Part shown: piece after piece, positions 41,677 through 50,412 of the stretch
Layout: each line of letters starts with the position of its first letter
Numbering within the stretch: position 1 is the first letter of the stretch
Source: Phycisphaeraceae bacterium
GTDB lineage: Bacteria; Planctomycetota; Phycisphaerae; Phycisphaerales; SM1A02
Direction of reading: 5' to 3'
NCBI GenBank assembly: GCA_004213555.1
Contig: SHAP01000003.1
Location: 62,001 to 126,000 of the forward strand
Length of the DNA stretch: 64,000 nucleotides
Made by a program: the position numbers and the translations under genes
Notes under the pieces: model-generated
The model's database searches: none
Told to the model about the DNA's origin: nothing
The model's input: the letters and a program-made list of their open reading frames with translations, nothing else

Positions 41677-44600
41677 TTAGTCAGTGCAACCGCAAACGCC
41701 GCGAGGATCCGCAGGCTCGTTGGAGGGAGGGGGCTCAACCGGCGGTGGCATTGGGGCATCACCCAATTGCTTCACCAACAATTTGCCAAGCAAGCGGGAC
41801 CGCTCATCGCGATCTCTTCTGCGCACCTCGGCATCTTTCTTACGGGAGAAATAACAAGCACCTTCAATCCAAGTCTCCTGCACCAGTGCGTACGAAGACA
41901 AAGGATCTCGGTTCCAGACCGTGAAGTCAGCGTCTTTGCCCACTTCCAGTGAACCGGTCCGGTGGTCAATCCCCAACTGCTTGGCGGGGTTCAACGTGAT
42001 GAACTTCAGGGCTTCGTGGGGCTCGACGCCGCCGTATTTCACCGCCTTGGCGGCTTCGCCATGCATTCGCCGCGCAAGTTCATTGGAATCTGAGTTGAAC
42101 GAGACGTTCACTCCCACCTCATGCATGATCCATCCATTCCAAGGAATCGCATCCATCACTTCCACTTTGTACGTCCACCAGTCGGAGAAGCTGCTGGCGC
42201 CGGCCCCATGCTCGGCAATGGCGTCCGCCACTTTGTACCCCTCCAAAATGTGCTGCAGGGTCCCGATGCGGAAGCCTTTCTCTTCGCCCAACCTCAACAG
42301 AGCCAGAATTTCATCTTGGCGATAGGAGTGGCAGTGCACGATGCGATCGCCTTCGAGAATCTCCACCAACGTCTGCAACTCAAGGTCGAAGCGGGGAGGA
42401 ATTTCCAAGGCACGCTCATCCTCATCCATCGCATCCCAACGCTCATGCATGGACCGGTAGAACTCCGCCTGGTCAAAGCGATCTCGCATGAACGCGGCGA
42501 CCCCCATTCGGGTGTCGGGGTAACGACCGCGGGAACGCTTTACGTTTTCACCCAGCGCAAATTTGATCCCGGGCTTGGCGTCCTGCATGCGGAAGTCTTG
42601 GGCATCACCGCCCCACTTCAATTTCACCACAGAATTGCGGCCGCCGATCGGATTGGCCGAGCCGTGCAACTGGTTTGCGGCGGTCAAGCCCCCGGCCAGT
42701 TGGCGGTACCAGTCCACGTCGTCAGGGTTGACCACGTCTTCGATCGTGACCTCCGCCGTGCTGGCCCGACTGCCTTCATTGACTCCCCCATTGATGCCCG
42801 TGTGCGAATGGCAATCAATCAAGCCAGGGGTGATGTGGAGCCCCGTGGCATCCACCACACGAGCTGAGGATTCTGGAGGACGACCGGTACCCAAATCAGT
42901 GATTTGCCCACGCTCCACCAGCATCCAGGCATCCTCCAAAATGCCCGCGTCCGAAGCGGTCCAAATGATCGCGTTGGTCAGCAAGACACTTTCAGTGGCC
43001 GGAGGTTCAAATCGACCGTATCCGCCAAGAGGAACCGGGAGATCTCGATTGGGCTCGGGCAGTTCCGAAGCCAATTCGACATCATCCTCATTGGTTGGTG
43101 CATCTGATTCGACGCCCGGGCGAGACACCACCCGGGTGCCTTCGACCGGCAACGAACCCATGGGCGACTCAATCGAACCCGACAAGATGCCATCGGCAAT
43201 GGTGCCCGACAAGACACCCTCCCCACCCGGGGTCGAAGTTCGAAGTTCAATCGTTGATGCTTCGGCATCGAAGGAGCCGCTCGAAAGAGGAACTTCTTGA
43301 TCCATCATGGACATGGAACCGGTGATGCCGCCGTCGGCTTGCAAGGTCAGTTCCGCATCGATGGTCATTTCAAAGCCTTGGTCTGGAATGGACAACGTGC
43401 AGGTCCAAAGTCCGCTGACCAGATCAGGACCCAACATTTGTTCGTTGTCGGAGGCCTCTTCTTCTTTTTTGGTGACCTCGGCTTCGGCCATCGGTTCGGA
43501 GAGCAACCCCTCAAACCCCACCCGGTGGCCGTCGGTGGCCACGAAAGCACCGGTCAACCGGTCTTCAATCAACACCGCGCGGAAGGTGGCCCATCCCCGG
43601 TGCTCCATCAAAGCGGCATCAATGGAACCGCCAATCAATTCGCCATCGACTTCCACTTTCTTGGTGGCAAACGCGGTGTCGCCTTTCTTGAACGTGATCT
43701 TCTTGGCTTTCCGGTCAAAAGAACACGACATCTGCTGACCGTCCGTCAACTGCAAGGTGCCCTGGTTGCGGAACGGTTCCACGGGAGGCTCTTGCACCAC
43801 GTGCTCGACCCCGCCGACCCAGACGGTTTGGACGGACGTTCCTTTTTCAAAGGGCTCGCCATCAAAAACCACCAAGTTGGCCATGTGACCCGGTGCAACG
43901 GTCCCCGCCCATGTATCAATGCCGAGCAGTTGCGCGGGGATGGTGGTCAACGCGGCCATGGCGTCGGTTGGGCTCAGCCCACGGCGAATAGCTTGGCGGA
44001 TGCGATCGTGGATATCGGTGGGCTTCGAAAGGCCGTGGGCGGTCAAAGAGAAGACCACACCCGCGTCGCGCAAGCGTGCCGGATTGGACGGCGCTTCGTC
44101 CCACGTCATCAGGTCCCGCAACGACAACGAGTCCGCTTCTTCGGCATTTCGAACCACCGGGGCATCCGGAAAGTCGACTGGCAGCACAAACTCTCTGCCC
44201 ATGGCAACGATGTCATCCAGTCGCCGGAACTCGTTGCCAGAGCCGAGCATGACCACGTCCAACTCAAACTCTTCGGCGAGGGCGTGGGCCCGGGCGGCAT
44301 TCACTTCGTCCTTGGTGTCAAACAGCACCGACTGTCGGGCGGAAAGAATGGGGGCCAAAGCCACCATGGCGTCCGACTGCGGCGGGCGGGGGCCAGCCGT
44401 ACTTCGGGCCATCCAACGATCATGGGCGGCCTGGTGGTGGGTCGCATCCATCAACGTCTGCCGGGCCAACGCGATGGATCCCATCAAAGAGACGGGGTAG
44501 CCCTCAAGGCCCCAACTGCCCCCACGGTCAAAGCCCATGCCTTGCATGGTGTCCCAAGACCACGAACCCGTGGCCAACCCGTCTTCTTCGGTGGTGGCGA

Positions 44601-45087
44601 GCAACGTTCCCGTTCCTCGAAAAATACCTTTGCTGGGTTGGACGGCCACCAACGTGAAACCCGCCCGGCGGTGCGCGGACCGCTTTCCCGAATCCAAAGG
44701 AAGCGCACTGCTGGTGAAATCAAATTCTGGGTGGACCAAACGGTTCCAGTGGGACCCGGCTGCGTCGCCAATCTCGGCTTCAACCAGAACCGAGGGATCA
44801 ATAAATCCTGGGGCAACCACGTGTCCGGTCAGGTCGTGAACGACGGCACCGGGTGGAACTTCACCGCTCGATTCGACCGAAAGCACACCTCCATCACGAA
44901 GCACAATGGTGGCATTCTCCACCATTTGTCCGGGAGCAGGAATGAGCGTTGCACCAACCAATGCGTGCGTGCGGGGAGCCGCACTCGCCATACCGTTGGG
45001 ACGATTTTGAAATTGAGCACGACTCTGCTCACTGGTCATCAGAAGCAGACCCAAGAGAAGAACGGACCAAGAGTGAATTCGAGGCAT
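41677..45087 (-). CDS. secreted double amidohydrolase: degenerate N-half fused to intact C-half
   Basis: An 1136-aa protein with a signal peptide (residues 1-24). The N-terminal amidohydrolase domain (about 40-430) has lost the HxH (PGFIDPSVLVE, residues 93-103). A middle segment (about 440-680) contains beta-rich stretches with repeated GGxIxGSxxxx patterns. The C-terminal domain (about 690-1110) keeps its ligands: HSH at 760 and 762, then His in IVHCHSYRQD, His in TLQHILEG and Asp in SFNSDSNE. A Pro-rich tail ends in GVCGCTD. It probably acts on an exported amide or peptide substrate. Confidence 0.88.
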   Translation of the reverse strand: MPRIHSWSVLLLGLLLMTSEQSRAQFQNRPNGMASAAPRTHALVGATLIPAPGQMVENATIVLRDGGVLSVESSGEVPPGAVVHDLTGHVVAPGFIDPSVLVEAEIGDAAGSHWNRLVHPEFDFTSSALPLDSGKRSAHRRAGFTLVAVQPSKGIFRGTGTLLATTEEDGLATGSWSWDTMQGMGFDRGGSWGLEGYPVSLMGSIALARQTLMDATHHQAAHDRWMARSTAGPRPPQSDAMVALAPILSARQSVLFDTKDEVNAARAHALAEEFELDVVMLGSGNEFRRLDDIVAMGREFVLPVDFPDAPVVRNAEEADSLSLRDLMTWDEAPSNPARLRDAGVVFSLTAHGLSKPTDIHDRIRQAIRRGLSPTDAMAALTTIPAQLLGIDTWAGTVAPGHMANLVVFDGEPFEKGTSVQTVWVGGVEHVVQEPPVEPFRNQGTLQLTDGQQMSCSFDRKAKKITFKKGDTAFATKKVEVDGELIGGSIDAALMEHRGWATFRAVLIEDRLTGAFVATDGHRVGFEGLLSEPMAEAEVTKKEEEASDNEQMLGPDLVSGLWTCTLSIPDQGFEMTIDAELTLQADGGITGSMSMMDQEVPLSSGSFDAEASTIELRTSTPGGEGVLSGTIADGILSGSIESPMGSLPVEGTRVVSRPGVESDAPTNEDDVELASELPEPNRDLPVPLGGYGRFEPPATESVLLTNAIIWTASDAGILEDAWMLVERGQITDLGTGRPPESSARVVDATGLHITPGLIDCHSHTGINGGVNEGSRASTAEVTIEDVVNPDDVDWYRQLAGGLTAANQLHGSANPIGGRNSVVKLKWGGDAQDFRMQDAKPGIKFALGENVKRSRGRYPDTRMGVAAFMRDRFDQAEFYRSMHERWDAMDEDERALEIPPRFDLELQTLVEILEGDRIVHCHSYRQDEILALLRLGEEKGFRIGTLQHILEGYKVADAIAEHGAGASSFSDWWTYKVEVMDAIPWNGWIMHEVGVNVSFNSDSNELARRMHGEAAKAVKYGGVEPHEALKFITLNPAKQLGIDHRTGSLEVGKDADFTVWNRDPLSSYALVQETWIEGACYFSRKKDAEVRRRDRDERSRLLGKLLVKQLGDAPMPPPVEPPPSNEPADPRGVCGCTD

Positions 45088-45168
45088 TCTTAAAGCCTAG
45101 CCGGGATGAATATGAAGGGTGTCTAAAAGCATTTCACTTCCATAGAACCAGAACTGGAACCCTCCGGC

Positions 45169-46749
45169 TCATGGCGCAGGAGACCCTTGTTTCTGTGGCA
45201 ACGGCCCTGCGTTCTTCTTTGATACTTTGAAAATGCAGATGCTTCCGCTGACCTCGTATGAGACCACCAGCAATGCCTCTCCAGTGGGACTGTCTTTTGC
45301 TTTTATGAAACACAATCCTTCGGGACCAAGATCGCCCGAGAGATCAATACTTTGGTTGTTGTTTCGAGTGGTGGCATAGCTCGAAAATGTAGGTTCAAAA
45401 GGATTCGAGCAATCAAACGCCATAATCCCACTCGGGCGCTCGAGGCCTAAGAACGCAATCGGGATTCCCTCCACCACTCCAACCACCACTCCTTCAGGCT
45501 CTGGGCCACGATCATCCGATCGGCTGTCTCTGCTGCTCACCCGATCATTGTTCGCATTGAAGTGCTCGGGGTCGTACTGGTTCAGCTTCTGTTCGATCAG
45601 TGACCCGGTGTCGGCAATTCGATTGCCATCCGCGTCCAAAATACTCAGCGATCGCGAGCCGAAGCTGTACAGCACATCACAGTCACCATCGCCATCGATA
45701 TCCCCGTGCGTGTTGAGGATCTTCAGTCTGCCCAAATTGTGCTCCGATTTCAGATCTGGAGCGTCCGGAAATTGCACCGGATCCAAATGCACCTTCTGAA
45801 CCCGAGAACTGTTGCCAAATGCACCATATTCACGTGCGTCTCCCTCGTTGGCCGTGGCAATGTAGTCGCCTCCTCCAACTTGAAAAGATGAGATGGCATC
45901 GGGCATGGGTAAACCAAAAACGGGTTGAGGATTGATGTTGATACCACCATCACGATCACTGGCATCGATGGCATTTCGGTTTTTGCGGTGATCAATCGAA
46001 CCCATGCTTTTGACCCAAAGCCATGACCCACGTTCAAGATCAATTTTGGCGATGGCGTTGTTTTCTTGCAGACTGATGTAGGCGAACTGGTTGTCGGAAG
46101 AAAAGGTCACGTACTCAGGCTCGGCATCTTGAGCAAACGTGGTCCCGGCTGGGGCCGAAACAATCACTTGGGGGTCCACCATTTCCGGCTCAATCGTACG
46201 GAAGTCAACCGTTTGGGCCGTCATGGTGGTCGTGTCCAGAATGGTGACGCTACCGACAGGATCGCTCTGATAGTCCTCGCTCGGCTGGCCTTCATCGGCC
46301 GTCACGATCCACCTTCCGTTTTCACTGACCCCCACCATGTCGGGCAAGACACCGGTCGGATACTTCCTCAGCAAAGAACCATCATGCGCATGAAGAAGGA
46401 CCAACGTCCCGGAATCGGTTGTCACCGCCGGCGCGATGGCCACCACCACGGCCTGCAAGCCCGAGTGGTAAGCCACAGATTGGATCTGCTGGCCGTAATT
46501 CGACAAGTCAAACTGTGCCACCAGGTTGAGGATTGAGGCTTTGGTGTTCAACTCGAAAGCCAACACACTCATTGAGGATTGACTGGTGGTGTACAGACGC
46601 CCGAGATCCGGGGCAAAAGCGCTGATTTCAACTGCCCCCTCCCGCACTCTTGGCGACGCCCACCTGGCCATCGGTTCCATAACGATTTGGAACTCTGCTG
46701 GTGGCCCCAAACAAGAGATAGCCATCAAGAGGAATTGCGCGGCGGACAT
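45169..46749 (-). CDS. secreted choice-of-anchor-I beta-propeller protein
   Basis: A 526-aa protein matching the choice-of-anchor-I family: VTADEGQPSEDYQSDPVGSV, AEPEYVTFSSDNQFAYISLQ (followed by ENNAIAK), DAISSFQVGGGDYIATANEG and LGPEGLCFI are its typical repeats. The seven-bladed propeller probably binds calcium or substrate at the cell surface; the family often accompanies exported phosphatases, none of which is here. The N-terminus has only a short hydrophobic start (AAQFLLMAISCLG), and no Shine-Dalgarno precedes the ATG at 46749. No anchor domain is present at the C-terminus. Confidence 0.8.
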   Translation of the reverse strand: MSAAQFLLMAISCLGPPAEFQIVMEPMARWASPRVREGAVEISAFAPDLGRLYTTSQSSMSVLAFELNTKASILNLVAQFDLSNYGQQIQSVAYHSGLQAVVVAIAPAVTTDSGTLVLLHAHDGSLLRKYPTGVLPDMVGVSENGRWIVTADEGQPSEDYQSDPVGSVTILDTTTMTAQTVDFRTIEPEMVDPQVIVSAPAGTTFAQDAEPEYVTFSSDNQFAYISLQENNAIAKIDLERGSWLWVKSMGSIDHRKNRNAIDASDRDGGININPQPVFGLPMPDAISSFQVGGGDYIATANEGDAREYGAFGNSSRVQKVHLDPVQFPDAPDLKSEHNLGRLKILNTHGDIDGDGDCDVLYSFGSRSLSILDADGNRIADTGSLIEQKLNQYDPEHFNANNDRVSSRDSRSDDRGPEPEGVVVGVVEGIPIAFLGLERPSGIMAFDCSNPFEPTFSSYATTRNNNQSIDLSGDLGPEGLCFIKAKDSPTGEALLVVSYEVSGSICIFKVSKKNAGPLPQKQGSPAP

Positions 46750-46763
46750 AAAGATATTGTGAC

Positions 46764-46796
46764 AAAAAACCGGCCCCCAAAAATTGGAGGCCGGTT
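46764..46796 (-). terminator. rho-independent terminator of the lamin-tail/PEP-CTERM-like gene
   Basis: AACCGGCC (46768-46775) pairs with GGCCGGTT (46789-46796). Read on the minus strand it is followed by six T, about 23 bases after the stop at 46819. Confidence 0.8.
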
Positions 46797-46818
46797 CACA
46801 TTTATCTGTGGGTTGGGC

Positions 46819-47415
46819 TTAGCCGCGTCGGCGACGACCGAGGCCGGCCAAGCCGAGCAAAGCCAAGGCACCGGGTGCAGGAATCACGCCCGGGGTACCC
46901 AACACACCACTCAAGCTGGTTGAACCGCTGGTGGTCAAGCCGCCTGGGGTCCAAGTGGCAGCATCACCAATCGTGTCGGTGTCGGGGTATTCCAAGAAGG
47001 TAAGGACATTGGCGGAGTCTCCATTGCCATCAAAGACGTACGCAGCATCGCCGCCGCCGCCAAGTCCGGATCCGCCATCCACGAAGCCGATCGCGCCCGA
47101 GTAAGACCATTCTGTATTAAAGGCACTGATGGCATCTGCAGAAGAGGCAAAGTCATCTTCCCAGGAAACCAAGAAGACGACTGACTCGCCAGCACCAATG
47201 GTGAGGCTGGAGAGACCATCATCTTTGGTGGCATCGGCCGAATCGTCGTCGTAGAACAGGCCCGCGGTTGAAATGGCGGTGGTACCGGTGTTCGTGAGTT
47301 CGAACCAGTCGGCCACACCGCTGTCGTTGTTCCAGTAGATCTCACTCATCAAAAGATCAGCTGAGACACTTTGGGCTGCGATCGCGGTGGATGCAGCGGC
47401 AAGGAGAAGTCGCAT
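46819..47415 (-). CDS. secreted lamin-tail-domain protein with PEP-CTERM-like sorting tail
   Basis: A 198-aa protein. A signal peptide (MRLLLAAASTAIAAQSVSA) is followed by a lamin-tail domain (LLMSEIYWNN, ADWFELTNTGTTAIS). The C-terminus is IPAPGALALLGLAGLGRRRRG: a Pro motif, a hydrophobic helix and an Arg cluster, the three-part signal used for exosortase-type sorting. AAGGA lies 10 bases upstream of the ATG. The 200-bp region upstream (47416-47615) is AT-rich compared with its surroundings and probably holds the promoter; no clear boxes are seen. Confidence 0.87.
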   Translation of the reverse strand: MRLLLAAASTAIAAQSVSADLLMSEIYWNNDSGVADWFELTNTGTTAISTAGLFYDDDSADATKDDGLSSLTIGAGESVVFLVSWEDDFASSADAISAFNTEWSYSGAIGFVDGGSGLGGGGDAAYVFDGNGDSANVLTFLEYPDTDTIGDAATWTPGGLTTSGSTSLSGVLGTPGVIPAPGALALLGLAGLGRRRRG

Positions 47416-47615
47416 GTTTAGAGTCCTTTGTTATTGCAATAGTCAGAAATAAACTCAGACTCTCTCTTCAAGCGTGCATGTTCTCGACTGACGCTTAAGG
47501 AACTCTTATCAATTCATTAAGAATGTGTTAAACCCTTGCCGAATTTAGGCCTCCCCCTTCGAAATTCCGCCAAAAAAGGGTGGACAGTACAAGAAATACG
47601 CCATCAAGGTCTTTT

Positions 47616-48527
47616 TTATTGGAAAGCTCGCCCCAAAGGGTCCCACACAATTTCTGGGCGGTTGTAATCGGCAGTTCCTGCTTTTATACCCTCAGAGTCG
47701 GTGGTGATGGTGTCATTCAGAAAATATTGAATCGAGCCATCGCAGCGAAGAACATGGCCCCCGCCATCATGACGGGCCGCAAAACGCTGCCAATCTGATC
47801 GGTGGCGTTTCAGGTCTTCGTTGTAAAACTCATCGTCGGCTCGAAGTTCATCTGCACGGGTTCTTTTTTCCAACATCAAGACAGTGACGCCCGGCTTTTG
47901 AATTTGAGTCCGCTTCATCACAAAATTTGGATCGCTCTCAATGTCATACGAGGGCGACTCCTCCTGTTCGTAGGTGGACTGGAATGTGTTGTCCAGCTCA
48001 GAGTTGGGGACATAACAAAAGAACGCCCGAGGCTGGCCGCCAGGCCAATTCGGCACGACGTAGAAATCGATGTCATCTGGCACGCCGGCCGCGGGGTCGA
48101 TGTAAATCGAGTCCGCAGGCGGCAAAGGAAGCGAGGAGGGATCCTGCAATTGATCCGTCAAAAAATCACCGTAGGGCTTCTGATCCAAATATGGAGGCAA
48201 AGCATTGGCCCAGAAGAGGCGTTCACATTCACGCTGGGTCCACGATTGCCCATTGGGTACTGGAATTCTTCCAAAGTTGTAATTCAAGAATTGCCACTGC
48301 TTCATCCCCAGCCAAGGCAATGCTTCTTTGTTTTCATTGGAATACGTCTGTGAAGCAATACCCCACTGACGGAGATTGTTCTGGGATTTGGCTGCGTTTG
48401 CTTTTCGCCTTGCGCTGCCTAATGCTGGGAAAAGCAAAGAGATCAGCAAAGTGATGATGGCAACGACCACCAACAACTCAATCAGCGTAAAGCCCAATCT
48501 GTGACGTTGAGACGTTCGGATCGACAT
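47616..48527 (-). CDS. type IV prepilin-like protein (DUF1559-like)
   Basis: A 303-aa protein with a class III signal: the basic leader MSIRTSQRHRLG is cut before the Phe of FTLIELLVVVAIITLLIS, including the essential Glu5. The C-terminal part has the planctomycete pattern FAARHDGGGHVLRCDGSIQYF with a DNTFQST-like middle, close to DUF1559 and other H-X9-DG pseudopilins. Planctomycetes carry large numbers of these; their export route is probably a type II/IV system. It is 9 bases downstream of the dockerin protein gene, so probably co-transcribed. Confidence 0.87.
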   Translation of the reverse strand: MSIRTSQRHRLGFTLIELLVVVAIITLLISLLFPALGSARRKANAAKSQNNLRQWGIASQTYSNENKEALPWLGMKQWQFLNYNFGRIPVPNGQSWTQRECERLFWANALPPYLDQKPYGDFLTDQLQDPSSLPLPPADSIYIDPAAGVPDDIDFYVVPNWPGGQPRAFFCYVPNSELDNTFQSTYEQEESPSYDIESDPNFVMKRTQIQKPGVTVLMLEKRTRADELRADDEFYNEDLKRHRSDWQRFAARHDGGGHVLRCDGSIQYFLNDTITTDSEGIKAGTADYNRPEIVWDPLGRAFQ

Positions 48528-48536
48528 CCGTAAAGA

Positions 48537-50318
48537 TTAGCCCCAACTGGCCAGCAACAGGAGGACATCAGAAAAACCGACCGTGCCATCAAAGTCCACA
48601 TCTTCTGGGCAGTTGCCAGCACATCCCCAATTGGCCAAGACCATCAGGACATCCGAAAACCCAACCATACCGTCGCCATCCAAATCCAAGGGATTGCCAC
48701 TCTCACAAGACTTGGTGCTGTTCTCGCAGTCCCCCGCCACAATGCCGCTTACGTCCTGCGTCAAAAACACACCGTCGCCGCAAGTGTCCCAGATGTTTGG
48801 CCCCCCAAATGTAGAAGTGTCGGCGTCGTCATAGGCTGAGGATCGAGTTGTATTTTGAGATGGATCTTCACGGAGACGGCAAACGTCGTTGGAGCCTACT
48901 GCACCTTGTGCGTAACGATCGGAGCCTTCACCCGCAGCGGTGAAGACCACGGCATCGAAACAATCGCGGATTTCTACCATGAATTCGCGGTTGCTCACAC
49001 TCCACTCCCCCGAGATGTGGCCGGGCACTTCAACCCCGTCAAGCAATCGTGTGGTTCCGGAAATCACTGAAGTATCAAACGTGTTGAGATTGATCCAATC
49101 GGCGGTCAACGTGGTGTCAAGGCCCCCTTCGGCCGTCGTCCATTCGGTCAACGTCAGGAGAGTGCCCGCATCCAAGTCGACCAACTCTGCCGCATCGCCA
49201 AACGTAATCACGCCTGATTGACGCGGTCGAGCGACCGGTTGACCAAAAGCGTCGTAGGTGATCTCGCCTGGTGCATCTTGTGACCAGTGCAGCGTCCATC
49301 CTCGCAAGTCAACACCGTCCTGCAGGACGACGAACTCCATCCAGTCCCCTCCATTCCCCAGCGTGCGCCCAAAATTTGTATCCGATGGCACGCGATCAAC
49401 CACACCATCACCATCATCGTCAACCCCGCTGGCGTCCCCACCACCCAGCCAAGCGTCTTCGTCAACGGCGTTGTATTCATTCAGGGCCAGAGGAGTGCAG
49501 GCACATCCGTACTCTTCTCGCAAGCCAGCCTGCAACACTTCCAAGTCGGCGTAAACACGGCAACCGAACAGATCGGACCAGTTGTTGACCACCGAAAAGG
49601 TGCTGTTGTCTGTGTCGTCGTACAAACTGAAAATGCCCGACGAGTTGGTGGGCGATTCTTCCAAACGGCAGGCTTCACGTGAGTTGACGCCCCCACCACC
49701 GTATCCTGGTGCACCCTCACCCACCAGACCAGCCGTAACAGCCCCCGAGGCATCCAAGATCTGCGCCATCCAGTCATCATTGCCCACGTCAAGGAGATCA
49801 GGCACCGGCGTGGCAATGTTCGACTCTGCAACAAAAAGTTCCGAGTCGTAAATGTTGGCGTTGATCCAATAGTCACCAGAACATGGGTCGTAAGACAAAT
49901 CAGTGTCCAAGCCTCCGGTGTCCGTGCCCTGATCGGTAATGGTCAAGATGGTGCCGATTCGCAAATCCGACCAGACCTCGGCATCGGCGAAAGTGAATTG
50001 ACCTTGCGGCACCTCACCATTGCCATACCAGACGTCGGTTCCGTCCGCATCGTCCTCACCAAGTTCAGCCCACTGAACGGTCCACCCTCGAAGATCCACG
50101 TGATCTTCCGTGACGACAAATTCAACCCAATCGCCACCGTTTCCCATTCTTCTCGCAAAAAACTTATCACTGCCGTCGGAACATCCACTGCCCCCCGGGC
50201 CTTCACAAGCGGCAACACCATCGTTGTCCAGCCATTTTTGACTGCCAACCGCGTTGTACTCGGTGAGCAAAAGACCGCCATTTTGAGCAAGAACCGCCAG
50301 AAGAAACAATTGGGTCAT
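48537..50318 (-). CDS. secreted protein with two lamin-tail-like repeats and dockerin-like tail
   Basis: A 593-aa protein with a short signal peptide (MTQLFLLAVLAQNGG). Two tandem homologous domains follow, about residues 14-270 and 280-530. Both contain LLTEYNAV/ALNEYNAV, an A-W-L/K-W-L site, GNGGDWVEFVV/GNGGDWMEFVV and DLRGWT. The C-terminus has paired calcium loops (DLDGDGMVGFSDVL, DVDFDGTVGFSDVL) and ends in ASWG. The start at 50318 was chosen for the GGAG 6 bases upstream. Function unknown; the domain class is shared with the neighbouring PEP-CTERM-like protein. Confidence 0.82.
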   Translation of the reverse strand: MTQLFLLAVLAQNGGLLLTEYNAVGSQKWLDNDGVAACEGPGGSGCSDGSDKFFARRMGNGGDWVEFVVTEDHVDLRGWTVQWAELGEDDADGTDVWYGNGEVPQGQFTFADAEVWSDLRIGTILTITDQGTDTGGLDTDLSYDPCSGDYWINANIYDSELFVAESNIATPVPDLLDVGNDDWMAQILDASGAVTAGLVGEGAPGYGGGGVNSREACRLEESPTNSSGIFSLYDDTDNSTFSVVNNWSDLFGCRVYADLEVLQAGLREEYGCACTPLALNEYNAVDEDAWLGGGDASGVDDDGDGVVDRVPSDTNFGRTLGNGGDWMEFVVLQDGVDLRGWTLHWSQDAPGEITYDAFGQPVARPRQSGVITFGDAAELVDLDAGTLLTLTEWTTAEGGLDTTLTADWINLNTFDTSVISGTTRLLDGVEVPGHISGEWSVSNREFMVEIRDCFDAVVFTAAGEGSDRYAQGAVGSNDVCRLREDPSQNTTRSSAYDDADTSTFGGPNIWDTCGDGVFLTQDVSGIVAGDCENSTKSCESGNPLDLDGDGMVGFSDVLMVLANWGCAGNCPEDVDFDGTVGFSDVLLLLASWG

Positions 50319-50412
50319 GATGGGCTCCATTGGATAGATTGATTCAGACTAGGGTCAGATTGTTTAGATTTGGTAAGCAAGGGGGCCTTCTGACCCGGAT
50401 ACTGTGCACGCC

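Noticed and set aside
43297-45093. A 598-codon open frame on the plus strand.
   Set aside because: It is antisense to the double amidohydrolase, is very rich in His, Arg and Gly as expected for a shadow frame, and has no recognisable domain.
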